Under the pieces are notes generated by a model. That model was not told the origin of the DNA. It made no database searches and saw only the letters and a list, made by a program, of their open reading frames with translations. This document shows, piece by piece, positions 16,177 to 24,150 of a DNA stretch of 32,313 nucleotides. Position numbers and translations under genes: made by a program. This DNA is from Bacteroidota bacterium (lineage in GTDB: Bacteria; Bacteroidota; Bacteroidia; Bacteroidales; FEN-979). The number at the start of each line of letters is the position of its first letter. Position 1 is the first letter of the stretch. The DNA lies in assembly GCA_030706225.1 (NCBI GenBank), contig JAUZOW010000010.1, positions 1-32,313 on the forward strand, in the 5' to 3' direction.

Positions 16177-16184
16177 CAAAAGTA
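16177..16184 (-). promoter_or_regulatory. Candidate -7 promoter element of the propeller-phosphatase operon
   Basis: TACTTTTG (minus strand) matches TAnnTTTG. It lies about 95 bases ahead of the preferred start at 16081 and 45 bases ahead of the alternative TTG at 16132. No -33 TTG at the usual distance. Confidence 0.4.
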
Positions 16185-16293
16185 CCGGAATTACATTTGA
16201 TCCTGATAAAATAAACTTCATTTTCAATATACTGAAGGTTCAGAGTTCTGGTTGCTCTGAATGGATACCTGAATGAGTTGAGGATAAAAACTT

Positions 16294-16301
16294 TAATTTT
16301 G
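16294..16301 (+). promoter_or_regulatory. Candidate -7 promoter element of the fucosidase gene
   Basis: TAATTTTG matches TAnnTTTG and lies 32 bases ahead of the ATG at 16334. A TTG occurs 13 bases upstream, which is too close for a normal -33 element. Confidence 0.45.
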
Positions 16302-16333
16302 AAGGGTCTAAAAAGCAAGAAGATTTATAATTC

Positions 16334-17653
16334 ATGAAGAAAATAATACTGATCTCGGCCCTGCTGATTCTTCAGCAGTCAGCTTTTTTACACGGACAGG
16401 AAGCCAGGCTTGCTGTACCCTCGCAAATCCAGTATGCATGGCAGGAACAGGAAAGGATTATGTTCATTCACCTGGGCATGGCTACCTGGCAGAATAAAGA
16501 GTACGATGACGGCCATTTTGATCTTTCAAGAGTGAACCCGACGAAGCTGAACACAGATGACTGGTGTAAAGTAGCCAAATCATGGGGAGCTAAAGAGATC
16601 ATTTTTGTCGCCAAGCACGCCGGTGGGTTTTGTTGGTGGCCGACTCATACAACGGAATATTGTGTCCGGAACATCCCCTGGAAAAACGGGAAAGGTGATC
16701 TTCTGGCTGAAGTGGCTGCATCCTGCAAGAAAACCGGTTTGAAGCTGGGTATCTATATTTATCCTGGCGATGGCGAATATGGAGCCGGCGATGGCGGAGT
16801 AACAAAAGACCCTTCAAAACAGGAAGCTTATAATAAAATTTACAGAAAACAACTTACCGAAATCCTCAGTCTCTACGGAGTAATCTCTGAAGTCTGGTTT
16901 GATGGAAGCTGTAAAATTGATGTTTCTGACATTCTGCAGAAATATGCCCGGAAATCGGTCATCTTCCAAGGTCCCATGGCCAGTATCCGGTGGCCAGGAA
17001 CTGAAAGCGGAAAGCTGGATTATCCGGTATGGAATACAGTATCTTCGGCTGCTCTGAAAACCGGTGTCAGTACCCAGAAAGATGACAATCCCGACGGGGA
17101 TGCCTGGGCTCCGCTGGAAGCGGACATCCCTTTGTATAATCACTACTGGTTCTGGGCTCCCTCCAATGAAAGCAAACGGAAAACACTTCCAGAGCTGATG
17201 GAGATCTATTACAAGTCGGTTGGATACGGCGGAGTGCTTCTGATTAACGCCTCACCGGATACCAATGGGGTTATTGTGCCGGGAGATCAGGCTCTCTATA
17301 AGAAATTTGGTGAAGAGCTTAAGAATCGCTTTGGAAAACCGCTGAAAGAGATTCAGAATATTTCCGGAAATACAGCTGAGATTGTCTTTTCAAGACCGAC
17401 TTCGGTCAATCACACCATTCTGATGGAAAACTACCTTAAAGGACAGCGTATCCGTTCCTATACCATTGAAGGTTATATCGGAGGACAGTGGAAAATCCTT
17501 TCGTCCGGCATTTCCGCCGGCAGGAAAAAAATCGATACTTTCCCTGATGTAACCGTATCCAGACTGCGGCTGACGGTGAACAAGTCAGTAGGAATACCCC
17601 TGATCCGCTCCTTTTCAGCCTTTTTTATTAAAGATTTTAATAAAAACCGGTAG
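16334..17653 (+). CDS. GH29 alpha-L-fucosidase-like glycoside hydrolase
   Basis: A 439-residue secreted enzyme with signal peptide (MKKIILISALLILQQSAFLHGQ), expected to remove terminal alpha-L-fucose from glycans in the periplasm or at the surface. The family opening HLGMATWQNKEY, the NPTKLNTDDWCKVAKSWGAKEI block and the nucleophile Asp190 in EVWFDGS identify GH29. The active-site motif normally read as KHHDGF is KHAGGF here (residues 94-99), so the second histidine, known from Thermotoga fucosidase as a substrate ligand, is Ala. The C-terminal 100 residues form a beta domain that ends in a galactose-binding-like pattern. It is a single gene with its own promoter element and no SusC/SusD pair or other carbohydrate enzymes next to it, so not part of a polysaccharide utilization locus inside this window. 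Confidence 0.88.
   Translation: MKKIILISALLILQQSAFLHGQEARLAVPSQIQYAWQEQERIMFIHLGMATWQNKEYDDGHFDLSRVNPTKLNTDDWCKVAKSWGAKEIIFVAKHAGGFCWWPTHTTEYCVRNIPWKNGKGDLLAEVAASCKKTGLKLGIYIYPGDGEYGAGDGGVTKDPSKQEAYNKIYRKQLTEILSLYGVISEVWFDGSCKIDVSDILQKYARKSVIFQGPMASIRWPGTESGKLDYPVWNTVSSAALKTGVSTQKDDNPDGDAWAPLEADIPLYNHYWFWAPSNESKRKTLPELMEIYYKSVGYGGVLLINASPDTNGVIVPGDQALYKKFGEELKNRFGKPLKEIQNISGNTAEIVFSRPTSVNHTILMENYLKGQRIRSYTIEGYIGGQWKILSSGISAGRKKIDTFPDVTVSRLRLTVNKSVGIPLIRSFSAFFIKDFNKNR
17622..17646. repeat. Perfect A/T inverted repeat at the end of the fucosidase gene
   Basis: TTTTTATTAAA, a 3-base loop GAT, then TTTAATAAAAA form a perfect 11-bp stem. It covers the last codons of the fucosidase and lies 31-55 bases beyond the stop of the convergent RND operon, so it could help end that transcript. 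The stem has no G or C, so it would be weak and may simply reflect Phe/Asn/Lys-rich coding sequence. Confidence 0.35.
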
Positions 17654-17676
17654 TAGCGCGGAAGAGGGGTATTATC

Positions 17677-17970
17677 TTATATCATCTTCTCAATATCCCA
17701 GACAAATGCCCTGAGGCCTTCTTTTTCAACCTCTTTATCGAGAGACTGAAGTTTTGACAACAGGGAATCAACCTTTTCATCTTCAACAATGACCAGGTTG
17801 GCATTGTTGAGATCCGGCCAGGTGTGGGTTCCTTCATGTGGAAGCCCTTTCCCCGAACCGGTTCCCATAATGTCGGTCCATCGGGTAAAACCCCGTATTG
17901 TCAGCTGATTGAGAATTTCCCGGACATGACGTCCCAATGACTGATTATAAACGACAAATACTGCTTTCAT
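17677..17970 (-). CDS. PG0541-family (PII-like) transporter-associated protein
   Basis: A 97-residue soluble protein. It matches the small PG0541-type proteins found directly after RND efflux permeases in Bacteroidota (opening KAVFVVYNQSLGRHVREILNQLTIRGFTRW; WDIEKMI-like end). These are thought to adopt the ferredoxin-like fold of PII signal proteins: alternating strand-helix-strand with the T-loop position around GTGSGKGLPHEGTHTWPD. The ATG overlaps the stop of the permease gene by 4 bases (ATGA), so the two are translationally coupled. A regulatory role on the permease, through a small ligand, is the obvious inference but is not shown for this family as far as I know. Family assignment is from memory of sequence pattern and context. 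Confidence 0.8.
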   Translation of the reverse strand: MKAVFVVYNQSLGRHVREILNQLTIRGFTRWTDIMGTGSGKGLPHEGTHTWPDLNNANLVIVEDEKVDSLLSKLQSLDKEVEKEGLRAFVWDIEKMI

Positions 17971-20900
17971 GACATTAAGATGTTTTCCGTTAAGAGTTTT
18001 ACCTGCTTTTTGCGTGACTTTTTTATCTTTCCTACACCAAAAATCGTGTAAATTGTGGGAATCAATATCAGCGTGACAAGAGTCGAGAAGGTAAGACCGC
18101 CAAAGATGGCAATAGCCATTGGCCGCCAGGTTTCCGATCCTGATCCGGTGGATACAATCATCGGGATCATAGCCAGGATCATAGTGAGTGACGTCATAAT
18201 AACAGGTCTCAGTCTTGAACGTCCAGCCATGATGACAGCCTTTTTCAAAGAATAGCCCCGATCAACCATCAGATTCGTATAATCCACCAGGATAATCCCG
18301 TTCTTGACGACTATACCGATCAGCATGACCGTCCCAATCAACGAAATGACATTGATGGTTGCATGGAAAATGAACAGTGCGATAAATACTCCTGTAAACG
18401 CAAAGGGAATCGAGAACATGATGATGAATGGCTCAATATAGGATTCAAACTGGGATGCCATAACAATATAAACCAGTACCATGGAAAGCATCAGAAGCAT
18501 GACGAGACTCTTGAAGGAATCCTGCATATTTTCAATACTGCTTCCATAATCAATCGAAACATCATCCGGAATATTCATTTTCGGAATTTCATTTTCAAGA
18601 GCTGCCTTTACGGTTCCAATATCTGTTCCTGAAACTGCAGAAGATACCTTTACCATACGGACTTTGTTTTCTCTTTCAATATTCGGTGGAGAGTAGAACC
18701 GCTTCAGAGTAGTGAGTTCACCTAACTTGACGAGTCTTCCCTGCGGAGTCGGAATACTGATGTTTGCAATATCTTCCGTCGACTGCCTGTATTTTTCATC
18801 GTAACGGACGATCACATCATATTCATTTCCGTCTTCCCTGTACTTTGTAGCCGTCAGACCGGTCACACGATTACGGATAGCCGCAGCAACCGTTGCGGTA
18901 TTCAGACCAAAATAAGTCATCTTTTCATTATCCAGAACCAGCTGCAATTCGGTCTTTTCTCTGTCCCGGCTGATCAGAATGTCCTTATTTCCTTTGATAT
19001 TTTTCAGCGCCTGGGCTATTTTTTCAGCAACAATATCCGTTTCATCAAAATTATTACCAAAAATCTTGACTTCCATGTAGTTTCCTCCGCCCATGCCCAT
19101 ACTTCCTGACATTCGCGTACTACCCGGGTCGACATAGTACTTCTCAACTTCAGGTAAAGCTTCTATGTCTTTACGCATTTCATTGGCAATATCGAAGATG
19201 CTTTTCTTTCTTTCAGCCCGGGGCTTCATTTTGAAAGTATAGTTGATAATATAGTTCCCTGTTTCCGTAAAAATAGCTGCAAGGCTGTTTTCATCTCCGG
19301 TTCCTGCACTGGTTGAAACGATCTCGATTTCCGGATATTTCTTCATAAAAATGGAATCCAGATGCTTTGCGGTCAGAACCGTCTCTTCCAACTTAGTTCC
19401 CTGAGCCAGTTTAACCTGAGCAGAAAGTCTGTCATTATCGGAAGAAGACATAAATTCCGTTCCGATGAATTTCATTAAAAATACTGACGAAAGGAACACA
19501 CAGCCTGCAATGATAATGACTGACCAACGGTGTCCTACTGCCCAGGACAGGATCTTTTCATACACATTATCGATCTTTCCAAGCATATTCTGAGAGAACG
19601 AATAAATCCTTCCTGAAAAATTTGTCGTTGAAGAAACGCGGTTCCCCAGCAACTTCGACGAAAGCATTGGCGTCAGGGTAAGAGAAACGATGACAGATGT
19701 AGTCACAGCGATCGTCACAACCATCCCCAATGGCCTGAACATAATCCCTGTGATACCTCCCAGCATGGCCATTGGCAGGAAGACCACAATAATGGTCAGC
19801 GTGGATGCCATAACAGCAAGACTTACTTCGCTGGTACCGAAAATTGCCGCTTCCCGCGCGAAACCTCCTTTCTCAAGCTTCTTTGTAATATTTTCAAGCA
19901 CGACAATGGAATCGTCAACTACCATCCCAATGGCTATGGAGAGTGATGACAGGGTAATGATATTGATGGTGCTACCCGACAGGAACATGTAAATAAACCC
20001 TGTTATCAATGATATCGGGATAGACAGGGATATGATGAATGTGGCCCTCCATCTTCCCAGGAATAAAAACACAACCAGAACGACAAACAACAAAGCGTAT
20101 AAAAGAGTGCTCGACAGGTTATTGATGGATGCCAATGTGTTGACGGAAGTATCCATGAGAATATCTACCTTGATATCCGGCGGCAGGGTTTTCTTGATCT
20201 TCTCCATCTTTGCCCTCACCTTTTCCGCTACCGTCACCGTATTGGCATCGGATTGCTTCTGAACCATGATACGCACGGATTTATTACCATTGGCACGTTC
20301 ATAGGAATCCACATCCTTCAGACTGTCTCGAACAGTGGCAATATCCCTCAGGTAAACCGTCTTACCGTTTGCATTGCTGACAATTATATTTTTAACTACA
20401 TCACTGTTTGCAAATTCACCCTGTAATCGTAAAGGCAAGTCGGATTTCCCCATCTTCAGACTACCTGAAGGAAGATTGAGGTTATTGGCGGTAAGAATAC
20501 CCGAGATCTGTTCAACCGTCAGGTCATAGGCATCCAGCTTCCGGGGATCCACATCCACCATGATTGCCCTTTCCGGAGAACCGATCTGGTATATATTTCC
20601 AACTCCATCAACACGGTTTAACGGCTGGATTACCTTGTTATCGAGAATATCCTTGATCCCTTCATAGCTTTCATTCGCGGTGACTGTAAAAACCATCACC
20701 GGTATCATACTCGTACTGATCTTAAAGATGGTTGGGGTTTTTACTCCATCAGGCAATTGCCTTTCGACCATCCCCACTGCATTACGAACTTCATTGGTTG
20801 CTTCGTCAAGATTTGTCCCCCACTCAAATTCCAGTGTGATTACCGAAATATTATCCTTGGAACTGGATGACAATGTTTTCAGATTGGTCAGTGAACCAAA

Positions 20901-21110
20901 ATTATCTTCAAGCTTTCGCGTAATATTCTGTTCAACATCAGTCGCATTTGCCCCGTCGTAATATGTAAAAACAGAAATATAGGGCGGATCAATTTTCGGG
21001 TAAAAATCAACCGGTAACTGCATATAGGAGTAAATCCCCAGGATCAATACTCCGATAAAGATCATCAACGTAGTTACGGGTTTCTTTACCGATGTGCTGT
21101 ATAAACTCAT
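17967..21110 (-). CDS. RND efflux permease (AcrB/HAE1 type)
   Basis: A 1047-residue inner-membrane, proton-driven pump with 12 membrane helices and two large periplasmic loops. The N-terminus (SVKKPVTTLMIFIGVLILGIYSY), the porter region and the proton-relay residues Asp399 and Asp400 (GMVVDDSIVVLENI) and Lys936 (GIVVKNGIILVDYTN) are all intact, equivalent to Asp407, Asp408 and Lys940 of AcrB, so it should be active. Length is typical for HAE1 pumps of drugs, bile salts or other amphiphiles; there is no CusA-type metal-binding methionine triad that I can point to, so a heavy-metal pump is less likely. It lies between the adaptor (44 bases upstream) and the PG0541 gene (4-base overlap) and is expected to be under MarR control. 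Confidence 0.96.
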   Translation of the reverse strand: MSLYSTSVKKPVTTLMIFIGVLILGIYSYMQLPVDFYPKIDPPYISVFTYYDGANATDVEQNITRKLEDNFGSLTNLKTLSSSSKDNISVITLEFEWGTNLDEATNEVRNAVGMVERQLPDGVKTPTIFKISTSMIPVMVFTVTANESYEGIKDILDNKVIQPLNRVDGVGNIYQIGSPERAIMVDVDPRKLDAYDLTVEQISGILTANNLNLPSGSLKMGKSDLPLRLQGEFANSDVVKNIIVSNANGKTVYLRDIATVRDSLKDVDSYERANGNKSVRIMVQKQSDANTVTVAEKVRAKMEKIKKTLPPDIKVDILMDTSVNTLASINNLSSTLLYALLFVVLVVFLFLGRWRATFIISLSIPISLITGFIYMFLSGSTINIITLSSLSIAIGMVVDDSIVVLENITKKLEKGGFAREAAIFGTSEVSLAVMASTLTIIVVFLPMAMLGGITGIMFRPLGMVVTIAVTTSVIVSLTLTPMLSSKLLGNRVSSTTNFSGRIYSFSQNMLGKIDNVYEKILSWAVGHRWSVIIIAGCVFLSSVFLMKFIGTEFMSSSDNDRLSAQVKLAQGTKLEETVLTAKHLDSIFMKKYPEIEIVSTSAGTGDENSLAAIFTETGNYIINYTFKMKPRAERKKSIFDIANEMRKDIEALPEVEKYYVDPGSTRMSGSMGMGGGNYMEVKIFGNNFDETDIVAEKIAQALKNIKGNKDILISRDREKTELQLVLDNEKMTYFGLNTATVAAAIRNRVTGLTATKYREDGNEYDVIVRYDEKYRQSTEDIANISIPTPQGRLVKLGELTTLKRFYSPPNIERENKVRMVKVSSAVSGTDIGTVKAALENEIPKMNIPDDVSIDYGSSIENMQDSFKSLVMLLMLSMVLVYIVMASQFESYIEPFIIMFSIPFAFTGVFIALFIFHATINVISLIGTVMLIGIVVKNGIILVDYTNLMVDRGYSLKKAVIMAGRSRLRPVIMTSLTMILAMIPMIVSTGSGSETWRPMAIAIFGGLTFSTLVTLILIPTIYTIFGVGKIKKSRKKQVKLLTENILMS

Positions 21111-21154
21111 AATCCGAATTTTTTACTTCTTGTAAATCTTTAATTATTAACTTT

Positions 21155-22213
21155 TTATCTGACGATCCTCAGAGAAGACTTATCCTCCAGTTTGTTCTGT
21201 CCTACAATGACTATTTCATCGCCTTCATTCACCCCGTTCAGAATTTCCGTTTTGTCATCAATGATACGTCCGATCTGTACGGGTTGCTTGACGGCTTTAT
21301 TGTTTTTGTTCAGGAAAAGGTACATATCGTTGGTACCTGTCTGTTTGATCAGGGAAATGGTCGGAACCATGATGGCCTCTCCCTTTCCAAGATCCAGAGT
21401 AATTTTTGCGAACATCCCCGGACGTAACTTCAGGTTATCATTTTTGATTTTCATTTCCACCGAGAAGGTCTTGGTGGCATTGTCGATGGTCGGATAGATC
21501 CTGAAGATCTCTCCCTGGAATGTCATATTGGGATAGAGGTCGGCTTTTACATCAGCTTTCATGCCCGTCCGGATCACCGGATAATAACTTGATGAAATCC
21601 CGATAAGCGCTTTCAGACTATTGATCTGAACAATAGATAAGATAGCCGGCTTCCCGATGGTCTGGACCGGAGAACCGGAATAAATTTCCCCGTTTTCAAA
21701 ATATTTGCCTGAAACAACCCCGCTGAATGGAGCTTTCAGCTGAGTGTTTTCCAGAAGCGATTGATAGGTATTCTGAGCAATTTCATATGCAGATTTCATC
21801 TGGTCATATTGCTGGTCGGCAATACTTCTTGTTTTTTTCAGAGTGTCGAGACGCTTGAAATCCGCTTTGATCTTCATCAGGTTGATCCGTGCCTGTTCCA
21901 GGTTGGTACGATCCATACAGGCGACTACTTGCCCTTGTTTCACGTTATCACTAACTTCCACATAAATCTTTTCAATCCGGCCCGGAGCGGAGGGAGCCAG
22001 GTGAACTTCTTCAAAGGGAATCAGGCTGGCTGTAAATTCAATGATACGATTGATGGATTCCTTCTTTATTACCGATGTTTTAACCAGGACAAGATTCGTG
22101 GAATCCACTTTTGTCGCTTCAACAGTGCTTTTTTTATTACGGGAATTGCAGGATATACCAAAAAGCAATATACATGTCGCAATTACCAGTGACAGATATT
22201 TTAAAGTCTTCAT
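21155..22213 (-). CDS. RND efflux periplasmic adaptor (lipoprotein)
   Basis: A 352-residue membrane fusion protein that links the RND permease to the TolC channel. The N-terminus is a lipoprotein signal ending in LFGISC, with Cys at about residue 22, so it is probably lipid-anchored. The first lipoyl half (APSAPGRIEKIYVEVSDNVKQGQVVACMD), a short alpha-hairpin (about 100-145), the second lipoyl half (LKAPFSGVVSGKYFENGEIY) and the beta-barrel domain (LRPGMFAKITLDLGKG) follow in the usual order. The gene begins 12 bases after the TolC gene and 44 bases separate it from the permease gene. Confidence 0.94.
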   Translation of the reverse strand: MKTLKYLSLVIATCILLFGISCNSRNKKSTVEATKVDSTNLVLVKTSVIKKESINRIIEFTASLIPFEEVHLAPSAPGRIEKIYVEVSDNVKQGQVVACMDRTNLEQARINLMKIKADFKRLDTLKKTRSIADQQYDQMKSAYEIAQNTYQSLLENTQLKAPFSGVVSGKYFENGEIYSGSPVQTIGKPAILSIVQINSLKALIGISSSYYPVIRTGMKADVKADLYPNMTFQGEIFRIYPTIDNATKTFSVEMKIKNDNLKLRPGMFAKITLDLGKGEAIMVPTISLIKQTGTNDMYLFLNKNNKAVKQPVQIGRIIDDKTEILNGVNEGDEIVIVGQNKLEDKSSLRIVR

Positions 22214-22225
22214 AAATAGAGAGTA

Positions 22226-23527
22226 TTAAAATTTGTTATTTGTTTTTCTTAAAGCCAGTTCTGCGTTCAGCAACTGAAGCATTACACTGGTAAAACTGGT
22301 TTCCGCATTCAGGTATTCACTGTTGGCGCTGGTAAGTTCCAACGTAGAAACCACACCTTGCTGGTATTTCAGATTCATTTTTTCAAGTACCTCTTTAGCT
22401 ATTTCCCTGTTGGCTTTCTGATTCAGGTACTGTTCAAAAAGGTTCTGGTAATTGTATCTCATCTGCCTTTCCTGAATGGTCAGCTGCTGGGAAACAAGTT
22501 TCCGGGTATTTTCGCTGATATCGTAATCAATCTTTGCCTGTTTAAGCTGGGAATACCGCTGTCCACCCGAGAAAACGGGGATTTTCAGGGTCAAACCCAG
22601 GACATTTTTCGGACTCAGGTCGAAAATTGATTTCTGGATTTTTTCAGTATAAGAATAATACGCAGCCAGTGTCGGCAGGAAGTTGGCTTTCTGAAAATCA
22701 ATGTTTTTCTTTGCCAGTCGCCCCTGCATGCATATCAGCTTATAATCCAGATTATTCTCAATGTTAAAGGTGTCGGCCGGTGAAATATGAAGAATATAAT
22801 GTTGGGAAATTTCATCCAGCGTGGAAGCAAGTTTTATCGACTGACCCGGGTCAAGGCCCAGTTGCAAACGTAATAGATTATATCCAAGCTCCAGTTGACG
22901 TTCAGTCGATTTAATCTGGTTATCTACTGTAGTCACCATAATGGAAAGCTTCTTGGCATCGGTTTCTTCCAGGATACCGGCATTGGCCAGATTAGTGGTT
23001 TTCTCGTATATGGTCTGGGCATTTGCCTTGTTTTCTTTGATGATGTTCAGAATCCGTTCATTCGCCAGTACAATGTAATAAGCCTGTATGGTTTGTTCCT
23101 TGACATCTGACTCGTCCTTCAGATAGCTTTGCTCGGTCAGCTTTTTTGCAAGTTTTGACAGTTGGATGCCCATGTAATAATCGCCGTTGAATAGCAGCTG
23201 GGAGACGGTCGCCTGCAGATTGCTGGTCGGGTTGAATTTAAAAGTGGTCGGTGGAGCCAATTCACTGAATTGAATAGAAGCTTCGGCGCCAAGGTAATTC
23301 GTATAATCCATCGTGACATTCATTTGGGGTAAGCCCGATGAAATGGCTTCTTTGATTTTCTGAGAAGATTTATCGACAGAATACCGTGAATTGATGAGCG
23401 TTTTATTATGCCTGATCGCATAATTTATAGCACTGTCCAACGATAATACTACCGGCTCCTGTGCTTTAACAGATATTCCCAAAAGGCAGAAAAACAGAAG
23501 AAGTATATTACAAAAGCTTGTTTTCAT
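22226..23527 (-). CDS. TolC-family outer-membrane channel of the RND operon
   Basis: A 433-residue OEP-family protein with a signal peptide ending near SVKAQ (about residue 22). The two-fold OEP pattern is visible: LSLDSAINYAIRHNKTLINSRY at the start, NTRKLVSQQLTIQERQMRYNYQ and the QQGVVSTLELTSANSEYLNAE segment in the second half. It differs clearly from the TolC protein of the ABC operon, so it is not a recent duplicate. First pump gene after the MarR regulator, 89 bases downstream; that gap contains one copy of the candidate operator. It is then followed at 12 bases by the adaptor gene. Confidence 0.93.
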   Translation of the reverse strand: MKTSFCNILLLFFCLLGISVKAQEPVVLSLDSAINYAIRHNKTLINSRYSVDKSSQKIKEAISSGLPQMNVTMDYTNYLGAEASIQFSELAPPTTFKFNPTSNLQATVSQLLFNGDYYMGIQLSKLAKKLTEQSYLKDESDVKEQTIQAYYIVLANERILNIIKENKANAQTIYEKTTNLANAGILEETDAKKLSIMVTTVDNQIKSTERQLELGYNLLRLQLGLDPGQSIKLASTLDEISQHYILHISPADTFNIENNLDYKLICMQGRLAKKNIDFQKANFLPTLAAYYSYTEKIQKSIFDLSPKNVLGLTLKIPVFSGGQRYSQLKQAKIDYDISENTRKLVSQQLTIQERQMRYNYQNLFEQYLNQKANREIAKEVLEKMNLKYQQGVVSTLELTSANSEYLNAETSFTSVMLQLLNAELALRKTNNKF

Positions 23528-23586
23528 TTAGACTTATATTTATTTTTTGATAATATTAGTTCCATTGCCTTTTAAAAAAAGCAACC

Positions 23587-23601
23587 GTTGATTTTTGCAA
23601 C
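23587..23601. promoter_or_regulatory. Candidate MarR operator between regulator and pump genes
   Basis: GTTGATTTTTGCAAC is an interrupted dyad (GTTG, 7 bases, CAAC) located 60 bases ahead of the TolC start. It is 13/15 identical to the copy upstream of the MarR gene. Another half-site GCAAC lies at 23581-23585. MarR proteins bind such short dyads as dimers. The position allows separate control of the pump genes. Confidence 0.55.
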
Positions 23602-23616
23602 TTTTTATGAGAGAAT

Positions 23617-24060
23617 TTATAAGTTTTTTGCGTTTATAACGAGTTTATCCAGTACTTTGTAACACACTTGAAGATCCTTTTGATCAATCCCTTCATGGAT
23701 CTTATCGAGTATCCCTTCTCCGATTTTTGAATATCGTTCGATAACCCGCATCCCCGTCTTGGTGACCATCAGATGATTCTTTCTTCGGTCATTTTTATCC
23801 ACCACCCTGCGAATCAGATCTTTTTCTTCCAACACATCAATCGTCCTGAGTATTACCGATTTATCCTTCTTCATTGCATTAGCCATATCCTGCTGGTTGA
23901 CTTCCACATCTTTTATCTTGATTGAATACAGGAAAGCAAACTGATGGCTGTTAACTTTAATCTTTTCTTCGTCTTGTTCATTAATCCTGTTTTCGAAAAC
24001 ATGAAACAGTGTCCTGATCAGATTCCCGAATTCGATAAGTTGAAAATTATTATCTATCAT
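23617..24060 (-). CDS. MarR-family transcriptional regulator of the RND operon
   Basis: A 147-residue dimeric winged-helix regulator. The recognition helix and wing are seen in VNQQDMANAMKKDKSVILRTIDVLEEKDLIRRVVDKNDRRKNHLMVTKTG (about residues 52-100), with the DxRxK wing motif; long helices at both ends make the dimer interface. MarR proteins are usually repressors of efflux genes, released by a small ligand that is often a pump substrate. The ORF track begins at a TTG at 24114; I prefer the ATG at 24060 (MIDNNFQLIEF), since the longer form runs through the operator dyad and adds an unusual N-terminus. The pump genes follow on the same strand, and both its own leader and the gap to the pump hold the same dyad, which points to autoregulation plus pump control. 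Confidence 0.92.
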   Translation of the reverse strand: MIDNNFQLIEFGNLIRTLFHVFENRINEQDEEKIKVNSHQFAFLYSIKIKDVEVNQQDMANAMKKDKSVILRTIDVLEEKDLIRRVVDKNDRRKNHLMVTKTGMRVIERYSKIGEGILDKIHEGIDQKDLQVCYKVLDKLVINAKNL

Positions 24061-24078
24061 GTATTCAAATATGAAAAA

Positions 24079-24115
24079 GTTTGCAAATAAACAACTTTTA
24101 GTTGACATTTGCAAC
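24079..24115. promoter_or_regulatory. Candidate MarR operator and overlapping promoter
   Basis: GTTGACATTTGCAAC (24101-24115) repeats the dyad seen before the pump genes, and a second related site GTTTGCAAATAAACAAC lies at 24079-24095. On the minus strand a TTG followed after 20 bases by TTTATTTG (one mismatch to TAnnTTTG) runs through both sites, so a bound regulator would block its own promoter. The distance to the ATG at 24060 is about 20-55 bases. Confidence 0.55.
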
Positions 24116-24150
24116 TATTTAAAATTCTTTCAGAAAATTCCGAAAATTTA

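Noticed and set aside
9633-23527. The two TolC/adaptor sets as a recent duplication
   Set aside because: The two TolC proteins and two adaptors share only family features, and one set pairs with an ABC transporter and the other with an RND permease.
24060-24114. TTG start for the MarR gene given in the ORF track
   Set aside because: The extension runs through the operator dyad and promoter-like sequence and adds a non-family N-terminus; ATG at 24060 fits better.
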